Positions 21,294 through 34,205 of a DNA stretch of 64,000 nt are shown piece after piece; within the stretch, counting starts at the first letter, position 1, and every line of letters begins with the position of its first letter. The DNA comes from Porites lobata. Its lineage: Eukaryota > Cnidaria > Anthozoa > Scleractinia > Poritidae. Location: the NCBI GenBank assembly GCA_942486035.1, contig CALNXK010000376.1, positions 95,001-159,000 on the forward strand, read 5' to 3'. A program made the translations under genes and the position numbers. A model generated the notes under the pieces. That model ran no database searches and was not told the DNA's origin. It saw only the letters and a list, made by a program, of their open reading frames with translations.

Positions 21294-22860
21294 TGTACGT
21301 AGTTAATGAAGTTACTACATTAGCGTTATAATGGAAGATATAACTTATAAACTCGTTTATTTTTTGTCGCACGGTAGTTACTTTGTTATTGATCGTTCGA
21401 CTGCGAACTGCTGTCTTTCATGAAGCCACGGTGTCTATTAACTGATCGGTACCATTAGTAACGACACTGTTACTTGTGATTCGCGCTTTACAAATCTCAC
21501 TCATGCTTTATATGGTTGGTGGGTTTCGATCCGAAGCATTGTTGACTTTGTTAGTATAAGAAACAAGAGAAACTGTTCCCTCATCGGTACACTGTTTTAA
21601 TTGTACCAACAACAACAACAACATAACTTTATTGCAAGAATAAATTTAATTAATTACACTGTCCCGCAGGTAGCAAAAGCTAATCTAGGCGGGACAGAAG
21701 TAAGAATTGAGGGTTAGGGTTTAACTTTAATTTGCTGTTTCAGGTCAGTTCTATGCTTAAAATAAGTAATTAACTATAATTGCCTTTGTCCATAGACAAA
21801 ATGCTTCTCTATTTTTGGAAATGGAAAACACACGATATTCTCGCTTTCTAATTTATTGGTTGGTTACACGACATAAAAATCTCTCACTAAAGTAAAATTT
21901 GTTCTCTAAAGATATATAATACCGCACATACATTGTTTCAATTACCTGTCAGAAAACCTTTCAATTCTCTTCTCAGCTTACGTTAACTACAACTTGCGTG
22001 TCTCACTAACAGAGCTCTTGACAGATTCAATAGCACTAATTGAAAATGTGATAATAATCAAATATTACTGACAACAGTTTCCGACACTATTTTCTTTATA
22101 ATTTTTTATTAGGAAGCACTAACTGTAATAACTATGATGTTTGCACGCATAAAATCGCATTAAAATTTGAATCTATATTGGCTTAAGTTTTGAAAATTTC
22201 AATTTATATCTACCCTTGTCATCTGTAGTGACAGACGATAGAAAATATTTTAAAAGTTTAAATATAATCTTTATTAATAACACTTGTAAAATATACTATT
22301 TTTTGGAGTTTAAAAATGCCAAGTTTCTTAGTTAGCGCTGATTTTAGCCACAAATCTATAAATGTTTGGAAGGATTTGGTTCCTCAAAAAAGCTTTTCAA
22401 TAATTATAAAATAGTTATTAGGCAATTGAAGTAAACGGAAAGAAATTGCAAAAAGCACTTTTTCTTGTAGTGATATCGTGATATAGAACAATTCGAAACA
22501 ACTGAATTAATAAACCTACCTGATCTTCGCAGAAAGTACATAAATCATGTGTTCAAACACATATCTTATTCAACTTCGTATTCGCACTGTTATTCGCGTG
22601 AAAAGAATTGAGTTTATTACTTTGTACTGGAAGTCTTTAATGTACAATTAAACAACAGTAGGGAAAATATTTGTCAACAGGAGATGGATGCTGGTAAATT
22701 AAAGTTACTCTTGGCTTATGCATAATATTGGGGGTTTTGGGCTTGTCACTGATAACTATTTTTAAAATAATGATTGTGGTCGCAAATGTCAAAGGTTCTT
22801 GGCCGGATTACGAAAGGGGACAGACACGGCTGTGAAATTCCTGAGAAAACTTTTGGCCAC
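21294..22860. other. Intergenic region between copy 1 and the secreted-protein gene
   Basis: No coding sequence supported. It contains a LINE tail-like remnant at 21607-21720 (minus orientation, (CAA)n start) and otherwise AT-rich DNA. Confidence 0.45.
21607..21720 (-). mobile_element. LINE 3'-end remnant with (TTG)n tail
   Basis: On the minus strand, a GC-richer segment (GTCCCGCCTAGATTAGC) runs into a (TTG)n microsatellite, the usual 3' terminus of CR1/L2-type retrotransposons. A related remnant lies at 38979-39100. Confidence 0.4.
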
Positions 22861-23748
22861 GGGAAACGATTTGCTCAAAATAATCATTCTTTGTTCAAGC
22901 AAACAAAGCTGTTTCTGGTTGTGAGTTACAATCGAACCTTCCATTTCCTTTTAAGTCTAAACCGACGACTTTCATTTCCGACGAAATTATGACTTCACGG
23001 TGCGCAGCATCATTTTTGTTTAACTGCTCTATAAAATGAGCCACGCAGTCCGTTCATTGAAGTCTACAAAACCGACTTAGCAACTACACACTTGCGACTA
23101 CAGTTGTCAGATTCTCTTACTAACAAATTAGTACGTGATTCTCACTTAAACCGCTAACCTTTTAGGTCCTTGAAGTCAATACACATAATATTGACCAATT
23201 ATCACTCCTTGCTCAAGCCACCAAAACTTATTCCGGTTGTAACTTGCAGTCAGCCCAATACCTTTTATTTTAAGTCCTGTTTGACTGACTTTCACTTCTC
23301 CGGCAGTCGATTTGACCAATTTTTTCCTTTAATAACTTGTCAGGTTCTCTTACTGACAAGAAAGTAATAACTTGATTCTTGAAGTCAATTAGCAAAAACT
23401 AATAACGTGGACTGATTTGCGTTCATTAATGCCCTTTCCATGCAGAATAATCTTGACCTGTTCAAGCCAAAAATGCAGCCCGCCCAGTTTCCGTCTCTCT
23501 TCAAAATGTTCAAAGAACGTGAAGTGTACTAATTTTAACTTAAGTTCTTACTTCCTGAGCGTGCTAAGAGACATGCTTATGCGAAAATGAGGAGGGACAA
23601 CAAAGAGTATTATGGTATTTTTATAATGCTATAAAATGAGCCACATACTCGCCTACTCATTCATTGTAGTCAGCGAAGCCAGTCCTCTCTGCAACTAGTC
23701 TACGCTTGTCAGATTCTCATTTATCAGCTGACTTAGAAGCTGTGATAC
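22860..23748 (+). promoter_or_regulatory. Duplicated TATA promoter and 5'-UTR exon upstream of the secreted-protein gene
   Basis: CTATAAAATGAGCCAC occurs twice (TATAAAA at 23030 and 23630), exactly 600 bp apart, each followed by TTCATTG(A/T)AGTC and similar leader sequence. The second leader ends in a donor (GATAC|GTAAGT at 23749), and a matching acceptor (TTTTTCAG) sits just before the ATG at 25240. A 5'-UTR exon from about 23660 to 23748 is therefore likely. A further diverged repeat (TTGCTCAAGCC-type) links about 22880 with about 23205. Confidence 0.5.
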
Positions 23749-24707
23749 GTAAGTCACTAGAAAGAAGACCTTTTTGAAAAAATACTCTACTAACAACTGC
23801 TTACTCCCAATTGTTGTGCGCGAAATTTAGTTTTCTTTTTTTCGTTCAAGTTTGCAGACCATTTTCCACTTAATCATCTTACAGACTTATTCGCTCTTAA
23901 AAAAGCCGGAAAATACTCAAATTCCTACATGCATATATACTTCAAAGCACAGTTCCTCTGCTTCGTCCCGTATCAAGATTGCTTTTTAGACTTCGTACGT
24001 CGGTTATCACCGGTATCGGAAAAAGATTTCTTTAATTTTTTTGTTATTTTGTTTTTCATGTTTTCGTGCATATCACGAGTGGCATATAATTAACAGCTAT
24101 TTTTTATGTAATTAGAATTACAAGACAAGGCAAATATTAGCCGATAACCTTTTGCTATGGTGATATATTTTCTTTTGCTTTATTGTTAAAAAAATCTCAA
24201 ATGATATCGGCTGTTATCTATTTCTGTTTCTTTGTTTTGCGGAGTGTATAATGATCTAATTCATTTGTATAGCCGAGTTATCACGTTCAAAATGTTGAAT
24301 TTGGTTATAAGTCTGATAATTTAGGGAGCTGCTTTTACGAATTTAATGCCTAAAAATCCGAAAGCCATATACCGGTCTTTCAAGAAGCGACTTGGCTTAT
24401 CTGGATTATGAGTCATAAAACTGCAATCTTGAGTTCTAGTAACCACCACTTCATAATTACTATATTTGTCTGCCCAAGATTGAAAAAAAGGCATCAGTAA
24501 AGTGTTCAGGCCGTTTTATTATAACTGAGATAGCAAATGCCTCGGATGCGGTGGACATAAACGAGAAAACAGAAAACAGAATCACAAAAACTCAAAAAAA
24601 GAGCAAAAAAAACTAAAAACAGAATAACAAAACTTAACACCGAAACACATGAACTAAAGGTGTTTCCGTTAAAAATTCTTCTGGTGCTTTGTGAACGTAA
24701 CTTAAGT

Positions 24708-25091
24708 CCGGGGGGGTTACTTTAGGACTTTTTGGGTGGTCATGTGCAGCTGAGACCCTGAAACCCTTAGCCTATACCAGAGCTAGTTCATGTGAATTTT
24801 GCTATGCTAGATTAGCTGTTTTCCAGAAGGAATTAATGAGGTCACTAGCACAGTCCAGCCAAAACAAAACAGATTGGATTTTTTTTATATTTTTGAGTAG
24901 CAATTCCCGGTTTCCCTCGTCTAGACTTAAATCTTCAGCCAATTGATCAGTTTAAATGGAAAATGATACCATCTTCTAGACCCAAGCTCTCTGATTTGTA
25001 TACCCTATCCCAGAGTAAATCGCTTGAAAACCATACCCTTCACAGCGGCACATACCTATATAGCCCATATATGGAAGTACCCCCCCCGGGC
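24708..25091. mobile_element. MITE with CCGGGGGGG(T)TACTT ends
   Basis: The left end CCGGGGGGGTTACTT is inverted at the right as AAGTACCCCCCCCGGG. The interior (CCCTATCCCAGAG.., CCATACCCTTCACAGC) is a motif I associate with abundant anthozoan repeats. It lies in the predicted 5'-UTR intron of the secreted-protein gene. Confidence 0.5.
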
Positions 25092-25239
25092 CTAAATCAA
25101 AGTATAACCGGGCTTAGTGTTGCTACTTCAATTACAGTGTTTGTACGGGGTAATCCTAGCGGAATTTGTAGGAAATGCACTGTCGCGCTTTACAATTGGC
25201 CGGAATGTTGTATATTTTTGCCCGTTTTCATTTTTCAGA

Positions 25240-27533
25240 ATGGATCTACTTGTCTTCTTTATGGTTTGTGGAGTAGCTCTATTTGGCTCTTGTACCAGTG
25301 GAAATGCAGAATGGCCCCCTGCTGCCTATAAGAGAGTCGTCGAATGTATTCCCAAGGGAAAACCACCAACGCCCTCAGTGCCGTACAACGTAGCATTTTG
25401 TCTCGCTTTAAAGGTTTTACGGAATATTTTGCATACTCTATAAGTGTTTAATCAACAAAGCAGCACGTTGAGGTACAAGGGGTCAATACTGAAAATGTCC
25501 TTGGAATATCCGGTTCCCAATATAAAAAGAATCGAGGATGCTTGTCGTCTCGCATAAGTGGGGTTAAAGCTTCGTATTTTTAAACTCACTTTTTTACGTG
25601 CTCGGGGAAAAACGTCAATATTTTTAGCCGTTAAAATCTCGTTTAGGGTTGAAAGCAACGAAATTTATCGAAACATGAAGTCTATTTTTACTATTTTGGG
25701 TATTTGTCAGTGGTCAAAAACATTTTGAGCCGCGCCCAGAAAAGTTTTCTGGCGTTTGATTAAAAATTTCCGACGATTATTCCCATTTGTTCCCTGAGGG
25801 AATCGTCCCCCCTCCTCTTCTGCACGGGTAAAAATGCCCGCGTGGCTGAACCCGACTGCCCTCGGCAGGTACTGCAGGAGATAACTTCGCCACGGATAGG
25901 AAAAAGAAAGGAAAGGGAGACAACAAACAAACAAACAAAACAAACGAAAGAAATGAATTTCCCTTTTATATAAGGCTTGTAACCAAAAGTATTAACGTTT
26001 TAATTTTCATATCTAAACCAGATGGATTCCGAATGCCTACTAAAGCCATTAAATGCCACATGTGACCGCGAAGTTTTTGACTTTTATCGTGCGTACAACC
26101 TGGAACGGATTTATCTTACCCGAAAATCTGACTTTTGTCCGAAGCCACTTCCTTACGAGGAATTAAGGGAGCTTGTCCGTGAATCTGGTAAGTCATGATC
26201 TTAAATAACAGCGTGGTTTAGTCAGTAGAAACCTTTGCGGGATGCAGAATTCTGCTAAACATGTAAATAAAACCGACTGGTTCCTTCTTGCTGGATCTCT
26301 AATCTAGAGATGCTAGAGCCAGATGTCTCTTGAAGTATTTTCAAAAACCCAACTGAATGCAAGGCTGGCAATACCGTAACGGCAAAGGGCTGATTTCTTT
26401 TGGGCCAATATTTGGATGGGTTACGTTTTCGGAAAGTGGGGAAGGGCACAATCCCATGTTTTTTTCTTTTAGAAAGTCATACAATTATGCACGGCACCTT
26501 AAGGGTATGGTTTTTAAGCCTTTGAATCAAAAATAGTGTGTTGATATTATTTACGTTTTGAGGGCAAGAAATGGGAAAAGGGTTTTTAGATCGTCCTCTT
26601 TATCAAGCTGACATTCAAGTGGTTCTTAGCTTGAGCTTAAAGCTATTTATTTATCAAGTTTCGCGTCTTTAACTGAATATATACTTCTAAAGTACTCTCT
26701 GACCGGCCGGTTGACTCATCTCTGTACGAAAATTGGCCTTCTTCTTTTTTAATAGGTATCATGGAGAAAGAACATCTCCCTAGTATTGGTAAGCATGCAT
26801 GCAAAGCCAAATAAGCCCAGCTGGAATAACACTCCTAATGCGGCTTGTAAGACATTTGCTTGGGCACATGGTTTTCTATTTCTTAGCCAAGATTGTGGAA
26901 GACTGCGAGCAGTCTCTTACTTTCTTTTGAATCACGATAGATGGCGAACATGGTAAATCGCGAGCACGCGCGAGGAACGATGGCGTAGCCTGAGCGAAGA
27001 TTTTCCATTCCAGTTTTTGTCTCTCTGACCCAATTTCTCCTCCTTTTTACCGTTCACGTGCATAAGAGTCTGAGGATAGAAGGACGACCGCTTACGGTCT
27101 AGTTGTGGCCCAGCTAGACGTTTTTATTATTTAGACTCAAACAAACTTTATTAAGTATCAGTTTTGCCCCGAGGTTTAAGCGTTTCCATATTCATGTCTC
27201 AGGGATCATTTTTTTCTACTTTTAGAGAACGATACCTACGTGGACTGCGCTGGTACGGTGGAGAACACTTGTGTTAAGGTGGCCGTAAAAAACTTGGAAA
27301 AGGGAAAAAATGTCCTCCAAATATTCCTTAGCTATATCAACTGCTACGATAAGGAGACGAAGACATGCCCCGTTCCAGTTGCTCGTAATATCAACGTTGT
27401 CATACAGGCCTTTAAAAAACATATTTACGCACGTCATGGCCTGCTCGCGAAAATGCTGAAAAAGATCATTCCCGGCCGCGGCGCAGTGGGTCCGAAACTT
27501 TCTGTTAAAACATATAACCGAATACCTTTATAG
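25240..27533 (+). CDS. Predicted secreted cysteine-containing protein, 226 aa
   Basis: Four coding exons: 25240-25413, 26022-26187, 26756-26788 and 27226-27533. The phases agree (0, 1, 1) and sum to 226 codons plus stop. The N-terminus (MDLLVFFMVCGVALFGSC) is a typical signal peptide, so the product should enter the secretory pathway. The mature part has nine Cys (VVEC, AFC, SEC, ATC, DFC, VDC, NTC, INC, KTC), and the C-terminus is basic (KMLKKIIPGRG). Exon 3 is only 33 bp. AATAAA occurs at 27742. The first donor (AAG|GTTTTA) is weak. I do not recognise the family. The position between PARP copies may be coincidental. A role such as a venom or innate effector peptide cannot be concluded from sequence. 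Confidence 0.65.
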
Positions 27534-29399
27534 AAAGGACATTGGATAAATTCAAGCTAATTCAGGGTTAATAATTGTTAATCAGGGCATGTCAAAAATA
27601 GTTTCTCATAAGTTAACACTCTAAAGCCAGTTTACTGCTGTAACTAGTTACATGAACAAGTTCTTTTAAAGGAGCTGTGTCGTGAAATTTATCAAAATTT
27701 AAACATTTGGAACAGCTGCCAAATTTAGTGAAACATAAAAAAATAAATAAATTTTATCACTTGTTTGTCCCCTGAAATAACACGTGACATTGCTTTTATC
27801 CCACCATCCCCAAAGCGAGTGCAAAGATGGAGGGTATCGTGAACAAGGTCCAAACTTCCTAATAAAACACGTTCATGTCTTAACTCACCATAGATACAAT
27901 TCTTTTTTGCAACGTTCCTTCTTCTACGCTCAAAACAAAACAAAAAAAAAAGAAACAACACCACCACCAGTATTGGAATCACATAATTGTTAACTAATAT
28001 TTAATAACTGTCTCCAAAAGAAGTTTTGGGTTTTGAAGGTCGGTGGCGGGGTTGAGGGAAGTGCAAGTGATGCAGAAACACAGCTTGACGCACCGGAGTA
28101 CGAGTTTGAACTTTCAAGTTGATAGGGACCAGTAAGCGAATGTCCATCGATCTTTCAGTAAAGGGCACCTTTTTAAAATTACTGAGTAAAATTCCCAAGT
28201 TTTCAAGTGATACGTCTCAAGCTAGCGAAGAGGAGGCGCAAACGTACCCCTCACAATAGAAACATCTGTAAATTTTCGCGACTTTTCTAAGCTATCAGTC
28301 GTTAGCTAGTTCCCAACAAAATCACTTTCCAAATTAATAACTTTACTGAATTTAACGCGTTCTTTCCAGTGGTCTTGAAGGACAAAGTTGACCAAGAACG
28401 TGGACATGAAAGGGTCTATTATCGTCCTTACTTGTAACTGGTCCTTTCCGAACTTTTAACGTAAATTCAACTCGGGCTTAAACTTGGCCCATTCTAAAAC
28501 TGTTTACAAATGCATTTTAATATGCCCTATATATAGTAACTTAATCCAGATAACTTCTTGAATCTACCGTGACTAAAAGCGATGTTACGCAGAATTAACG
28601 TTTTCTAATGACGATTTTCTGCGCAACATAGCGTTGCAACACTGTTGCGATATTATTCTAATTGTAATAACATTGTTCCAAAATTGTTGCCCAAAATCGT
28701 CGTCGATTATGGTCACTTGCATGTAACATTCCCTTAAAGGCTTGGTTACGACTGCAGCGGGTGCAATTGACCGTTAAAATAGAGAGCATTAACAACCACG
28801 ACGATAACATCAGCGAGAACGTCCACAAAAACCTGGCACACGTTTTGTTATGTTTCTTTGACGTTCGCTACAACGAGAAACGTACTAATGCGATGCAATA
28901 GTGAGTTTTTAATATGTTCGTTGCGAAATATGCTTATATGTGCGATTTACGAATAGAAGGAGAAGCAACACAGAACTGCCTTCTTTGTTTAGTTTGCCAC
29001 CTACATCATATTAATGAGCATCCGAGTCCGTTCAAGGCAACCAATTTTTGATGCGCTTTCATAGCGTTCACGCAAAATAACGCGTGATATTACAGATCTA
29101 CAAACTTTGTCGAACTGGAAGTAAATGTCCCGAGAACAATAGGCATTCTGCGCGATGGGACGTTAAAACACGTGCACAACAACGACAATTTTATTCCTTC
29201 TCTTTTTAAAGTGCAATACAGCGGTAAAGAGTTTAACTTCAAAAATTTGCCTACAAGACAAACTGAGGCTGAATAAACATAAACATGGAAGTTCATTGTG
29301 GCGTTTTCAGTGCCGGCGTCTTCGTTGTGGTTGATAAAGGTCCCAAACTGTTGCCTGTGAGTGTCAAGGTTTTGGAACAGGTGCTCTTAACGCAGGCTG
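27534..29399. other. Intergenic region
   Basis: No coding exon seen. At 27663, AAAGGAGCTGTGTCGTG resembles the end of the AAAGGGGCTATGTCA element at 46249, but no partner end is visible nearby. Confidence 0.4.
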
Positions 29400-29870
29400 C
29401 TAATAGCTGCCTTGAGATGTGGAGTATTTGATTATGTACTCCAGGTAGAACTGATCAGTATCAAAAATGACGAAAATGGTAGTACATGACATATCATTAA
29501 CACACGAATCGTACAGATCACTTGCTGGGTTCGAAGGCTCCTTTGACGGTGGCCTTCGATAACTGGACTGGCCAGTAGTGTAAGACCCAACGAGGACCTT
29601 GGCCACGAACACAAACTTAGACCCTCTGGAATCTTCCTTAGCGTAATTATCGCTGTAAGAAGAGTTTAATGCGGAATAGCTTCCCTTTCCGTAAGCAGTT
29701 GCGTTCTTCCCATGAAGGTGCCAGTCAAAGTTTTGTTTACAAATAGCTTCCACATTTTCAGGGCTGGTACAGTTGACTGGTTCCATGAAACAATTGCCTC
29801 TCGTTTACGAATCTTCCCTGGTGGGAACCAGTCTTCGCGGCTGCCATGTTTTCCTTTTTTCTAAATAAAA
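29400..29870 (-). pseudogene. Solitary PARP catalytic exon with a frameshifting insertion (copy 2)
   Basis: On the minus strand, an intact acceptor (TTTATTTAG) leads into KKENMAAAKTG and then RQLFHGTS, as in copies 1, 3 and 5. Immediately after the catalytic His-Gly-Thr, 13 bp are inserted: ACCAG flanks TCAACTGT on both sides, so ACCAG is duplicated. This shifts the frame and gives an early stop. The downstream frame stays open to a stop just after the domain (EYIIKYSTSQGSY). The Tyr (GKGSYSA) and Ile positions are still readable. No WWE or linker exon lies upstream on this strand. The retained splice acceptor points to a DNA-level copy, not a retrocopy. Confidence 0.85.
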
Positions 29871-32019
29871 TACAAAAATTACAGTAGACCTTAATTTCAT
29901 GTCCACACCTTTTAAATCCAGGAGGGCGAAGGCAACATGCCGATCGCTTATGCCAACCTCACTAGCGAGCTATCTCTCCCTCAAATTCACTTCCATCTAC
30001 CTGTCACGTGCCCGAAAGGACAGGAACAGGGATCCGTAACGAGGTTGCTCTCTACTGAAGGAGAGTTGGGCGAGGACGTGAAATGCCTCAAGCAATCCTT
30101 GTAAATAGGAAAGAGTCTCCTCAAAAGAACGATGTTCTGCTTTAAAAATATAACTAGAAATACGTTATCGCAAAAACCTCGTGAGCTGTAAAGCGTTGGC
30201 AGTAAGACTCAAGGGAAACAACACAAGAAAAAAAAACATAATTAAACAAGACGCTATGGAGCGTACAGTTCGGCGTCGTGAATGTGCACAGGTAGCCCAA
30301 ACTCACGTTACGAGGAAAGAGTGAAAAGTAATAGGCCATTTCCGAGTTCCCCCGGGCCTCTGTTTCATAAGACGAAGGGAGTAACAGTGGTTATGGAATA
30401 AAGCCAAAAAAACCTGTAAAACGACGAGCAGACACCGAAACACGGTGGAATATATCGCAGGTAAGTCTTTTTTTATTTATTTCATTAAAGGAAAAATTAG
30501 ATTTAACGTTATTTAGCGTTCGCAGATCTCAGTATCTTATTTCTTATACAAAGTCTCTTATTTTCAATGGTCGTCTGTAACGCGACACCGACGACGTGTC
30601 CAGCAGAAAGGTCACGCGTCACCTATGGTAAGTAAATTACTTTACACAACCATGGAAAAGGGCCCTGAGGACGAGGTTGTTTTAAATTTGCTAATTGCTA
30701 GCTCAGGGGTACTCCCTTAAATTTATTTTGGGGGTGTGGACCTTTTCCTGTTCCTACGTCCTGCTCAGTGATAAAATAACAAGGGTAGAATAGTTTCGCA
30801 CCTAAATAAGGTTCTAGAGACTAAATGAAGAAAAAATATACCCCTTGATCTTTATACCCGGTTCTAGAGTCGGACAGGGCAAAAGCATATCTGTTAACAG
30901 TGGCGGACCCAGGCCCCCTTCCTTATTTGTAGCCCAAACTGAGACCCGGAGGGTAGAAAAAATTTTTTTTGGAGACCGGGAGCCCCCCGTTATCTCAGGG
31001 TCTGGGTGACCGCCCCCCCCCCCCCCTTCCCCCTATCTGAGGGTCTGGATCCTCCACTGGTTAGGTAGCACAAACCCATAAGGTTCATGAAAGTATATGG
31101 GAGTACCCCCAGGGGGGATTGTTAGACCAAATGCAGCCAACCTCTTGAGGTACCTCTTGACCTCTTGTCTTGAGGTCATGATTAACATAGTTTTATCGTC
31201 GTTTCAACATTGTACCGGTAGGTTGTTAAGTTCATCAGCCTTTAAGGCAAATTGACTATCAAATCTACCTATCATATGATGATGACAAATTGTTTGTAAT
31301 GGCATTTATAAAAGTAATTTATTATCTTATGGTAAAATAAAACTTATCCCGTGTCACCAAGTCGTCTCATCCCACGTTTTTATGGTTTGCCATGATTCAT
31401 CAGAAACCCGACCGTACCGCCAATTTAAAGTAAGTAGAACCCAATCAGGTACTCTCATGCTTTGTACAAAGGCTTTACAGGCTTTCTGCGAAAAAAATTT
31501 CTTCTGTGCTGCTTTCTTCACTCCCTTCTGCTCAAATCGCGTTCGGCGGGTGACTAAACAACTCTCCAGGAGACACATTCACGGATGCAATGTCTTCTCC
31601 ATTTATGTTTCCAAGAATCATCTTAAACTGGAATTAATTCGTTTAAAATATTTGGTTATCGATGTCTAAATATTGATGCAACGACCCCAAGCCTGCTGAT
31701 AACAACCACAAGATCATCTTCGTTCCGAGCTTTACAGTGGCTTACCGTACCACAGATTTCACCAAGAAAGCAGGTAAATATTCCAAGACTACCTACTCCT
31801 TTTGGTGCAAGGATAAAAAGACCAGTATGAACGACATACCGGCACTTACTAGTCTCTATAGCAATAACAGGTGCTCTGAAGCCGCGATAATACATGATAA
31901 TAAAACATTCATCGTCTTCCCGCTCGCGCGCTTCGAGCCGAATAAGTAATAAAATTAGCGCGCTAGGTCACAAAGGCAAGCCTGTCAACAACGTGGAGAA
32001 TGTCTAGACAAGAGTTGAA
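29871..32019. other. Intergenic region with one MITE
   Basis: No gene supported. Open frames at 31656-31895 (minus) and 31737-31949 (plus) overlap each other and match nothing I recognise. Confidence 0.4.
30704..31113. mobile_element. MITE with CAGGGGTACTCCC ends
   Basis: The left end CAGGGGTACTCCC is inverted at the right as GGGAGTACCCCCAG. The interior carries a poly-C tract and GGGTCTGG repeats. It is related in end sequence to the element at 24708. Confidence 0.45.
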
Positions 32020-32114
32020 TTGCTACACTGGAATACTCCGATTCCAGAAAAAACCCTAAGTTGCATATGAAAGTGAGGCTTCATAGCCCTCCCGGCAAAT
32101 TTAAAAGAACTAAC

Positions 32115-32249
32115 ATGGCGGACGATCAAGTTGATCTTACTTACATTCCTGGTGTTAGCTTTAGTAAAGAAGAGATAGAAAAATTAACCCTTGCTCAACT
32201 AAAGTTTTGGTTAAAATGCCTCAGTATCAATCAAAATTGCAGTAATTAA
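32115..32249 (+). pseudogene. SAP-domain-like N-terminal gene fragment, left arm
   Basis: An ATG in good context opens MADDQVDLTYIPGVSF, followed by IEKLTLAQLKFWLKCL, which fits the first helix of a SAP DNA-binding motif; a stop then cuts it off. Beyond the stop, sequence resembling the next part (QEPASNE..) appears in other frames. Similar SAP-led genes are, to my knowledge, multicopy in anthozoans and often transposon-associated. Both arms look decayed. Confidence 0.45.
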
Positions 32250-33596
32250 GATGGGACTGTTGCAAAGGTAGGTCGCCCTATCGATCAGCTGTTTACATAG
32301 CGGTTTAGACACATGTTTTCATACAAAATTTGCTTTCTCAGCGTCAAGAACCTGCAAGCAATGAAAAATTTAAAAATATTATGACCCTGAACCAGAGAGG
32401 AGCTTCACCAAACCAAAGTTAGCGAGACAATGAAGAACGGAGGGAAAATGGGGAAACTGATGCAGCAAACCACTTCAAGAACTTTCCCACCATTGATTCA
32501 GCATTTGGTGATGATTTTACCGTCCTTCTCACATTTAGAACATCTAAAGAACTGTGGAAAGAACACCAGGAAATCTGCTGGTACCGATGCAAAGTTTGCA
32601 AGTCGTAAAGGGCTCAGAATGCTCCCATTTTTATGGATGATGTTATTTACCTTAGAGCGCCTTGCCGGGCCTCCTATGGGAAATCTAATAAAGATATCAT
32701 ATATAACTTAGCTTACCCCAGGCTCAGTAGCTCAGAGATGGCCTATGTAGGTGTAGGTATACTGGGTATAGTTTTAACATACCACACACAATCAGATTTG
32801 TATCAGAACCATACGCAACTTCTCCAACTATTGTGTCAAGTGACTTGATACTATCCGCATCAGGGATCATTTTTGGAAATCTAACAGCAGGATTTACTTT
32901 TTGAAAATTTTGTTTCAATCTTTCAACTGATTCTACTGAGGTCTAACTTACGCGATTTTGATGGTCTTGGATCGAACAGCTTAGGAAAGGCACCCTTCTT
33001 CGGTGGATGTCTGAGGAATGGCGTGGTTTAAAATGTTTCTCTGTCGTGATTGGCTTATGTTTTCCAGTCCTCTTTCCTGGTATTCCCAATTGTCTAGGTT
33101 TGGAGGTACAGCTACGGTTATCAGTACGTTGAAAGTTCTTCTTTCACATGGCAGCAACAACCACTTTTTCCGGCTGGGCATATTTTGTCACACTCAGCAG
33201 CTAGAATTTTGGGTTTGCTGTTCCTCTGACTACCATGTTGACTTTGTTTCAGACAGATTTCCTATAGGAGGCCCAGCATAGCAAAGCACTCTAAGGTAAA
33301 TAACATTATCCTTGGAATTTGGACTCGCACACACTTGGGAGTTCGTGAACAAATGAGAGTATTCTGAGCCCTTTAGGACTTGCAAACTCGGCAACGGCAT
33401 CAGTAGATTTCCTGGTGTTCTTTCCAAAGTTCTTTAGGTGTTCTAATGTATCAGTCGGAACGAACGTGGGAAAGACGGTAAAATCGTCACCAACTGCTGA
33501 ATCAACGGTGGGAAACTTCTTAAAGTGGTTTGCTGCATCACTCGCGGTTTCCCCATTTTTCCTCAGTTCTTAATCTATCTCGCTAACTTTGCTTTA

Positions 33597-33884
33597 GGAA
33601 CCGGTCATTATTTATCGGGGTGGGGGGGAAGGATTTGGACCTAAACAAGGTGAAATTTAGCCGACCCCCCTTTGAGTGTTACTTCACTGACGTAATCCCT
33701 CCTAATAACTTTTGATGACTTTCGCGATCCCCCCCACATGTCTGACCCCACATGTCTGACATGTCTTCATTTTCCAAGGAAATTTGAGTGGTCCTCCCTC
33801 TGGATTCTTCCAAAGTTTTCAGCGATACCTCCCCTAAATTCCTCCCCCCCCCTCCCCACGTAGGCGATAAATAATGACCGGTCC
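33597..33884. mobile_element. Harbinger-like MITE, 288 bp, with TTA target duplication
   Basis: The inverted ends read GGAACCGGTCATTATTTATC and GGACCGGTCATTATTTATCG. TTA flanks both sides (33594-33596, 33885-33887), as for PIF/Harbinger. The other arm of the inverted duplication (32403-32426) is the corresponding empty site. Confidence 0.7.
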
Positions 33885-34205
33885 TTAGTAAAGTGAAAAT
33901 CCTGTCTGGGTCAGGGTCGTATATTTTTAGATTTTCATTGCTTGCAGGTTCTTGACCCTGAGAAAACAAATTTTGTATGAAAACATGTGTCTAAACCGCT
34001 ATGTAAACAGCTGATCGATTGCGCGAAGCCGGATGATGTACACCTACCTTTCCAACAGTTCCTTCTTATTACCATTTTGATTTATACAGAGACATTTCAA
34101 CCAAAACTTTAGTTGAGCAAAGGTCAATTGTTCTATCCTTTCTTCAATAAAGCTAGCACCAGGAATGTCCTCTTGGGGGTAAGATCGACTTGATCGTCCG
34201 CCATG
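33680..34205 (-). pseudogene. SAP-like gene fragment, right arm
   Basis: The minus strand repeats the MADDQVDLT start (ATG at 34205-34203) but frameshifts within 10 codons. Further on it reads QEPASNENLKIYDPDPDRIF at about 33950-33900. The MITE at 33597-33884 interrupts it. Not functional. Confidence 0.45.

Noticed and set aside
31656..31949. Opposing ORFs of 70-79 codons
   Set aside because: No recognisable domain, overlapping on both strands, no splice context that I can support.
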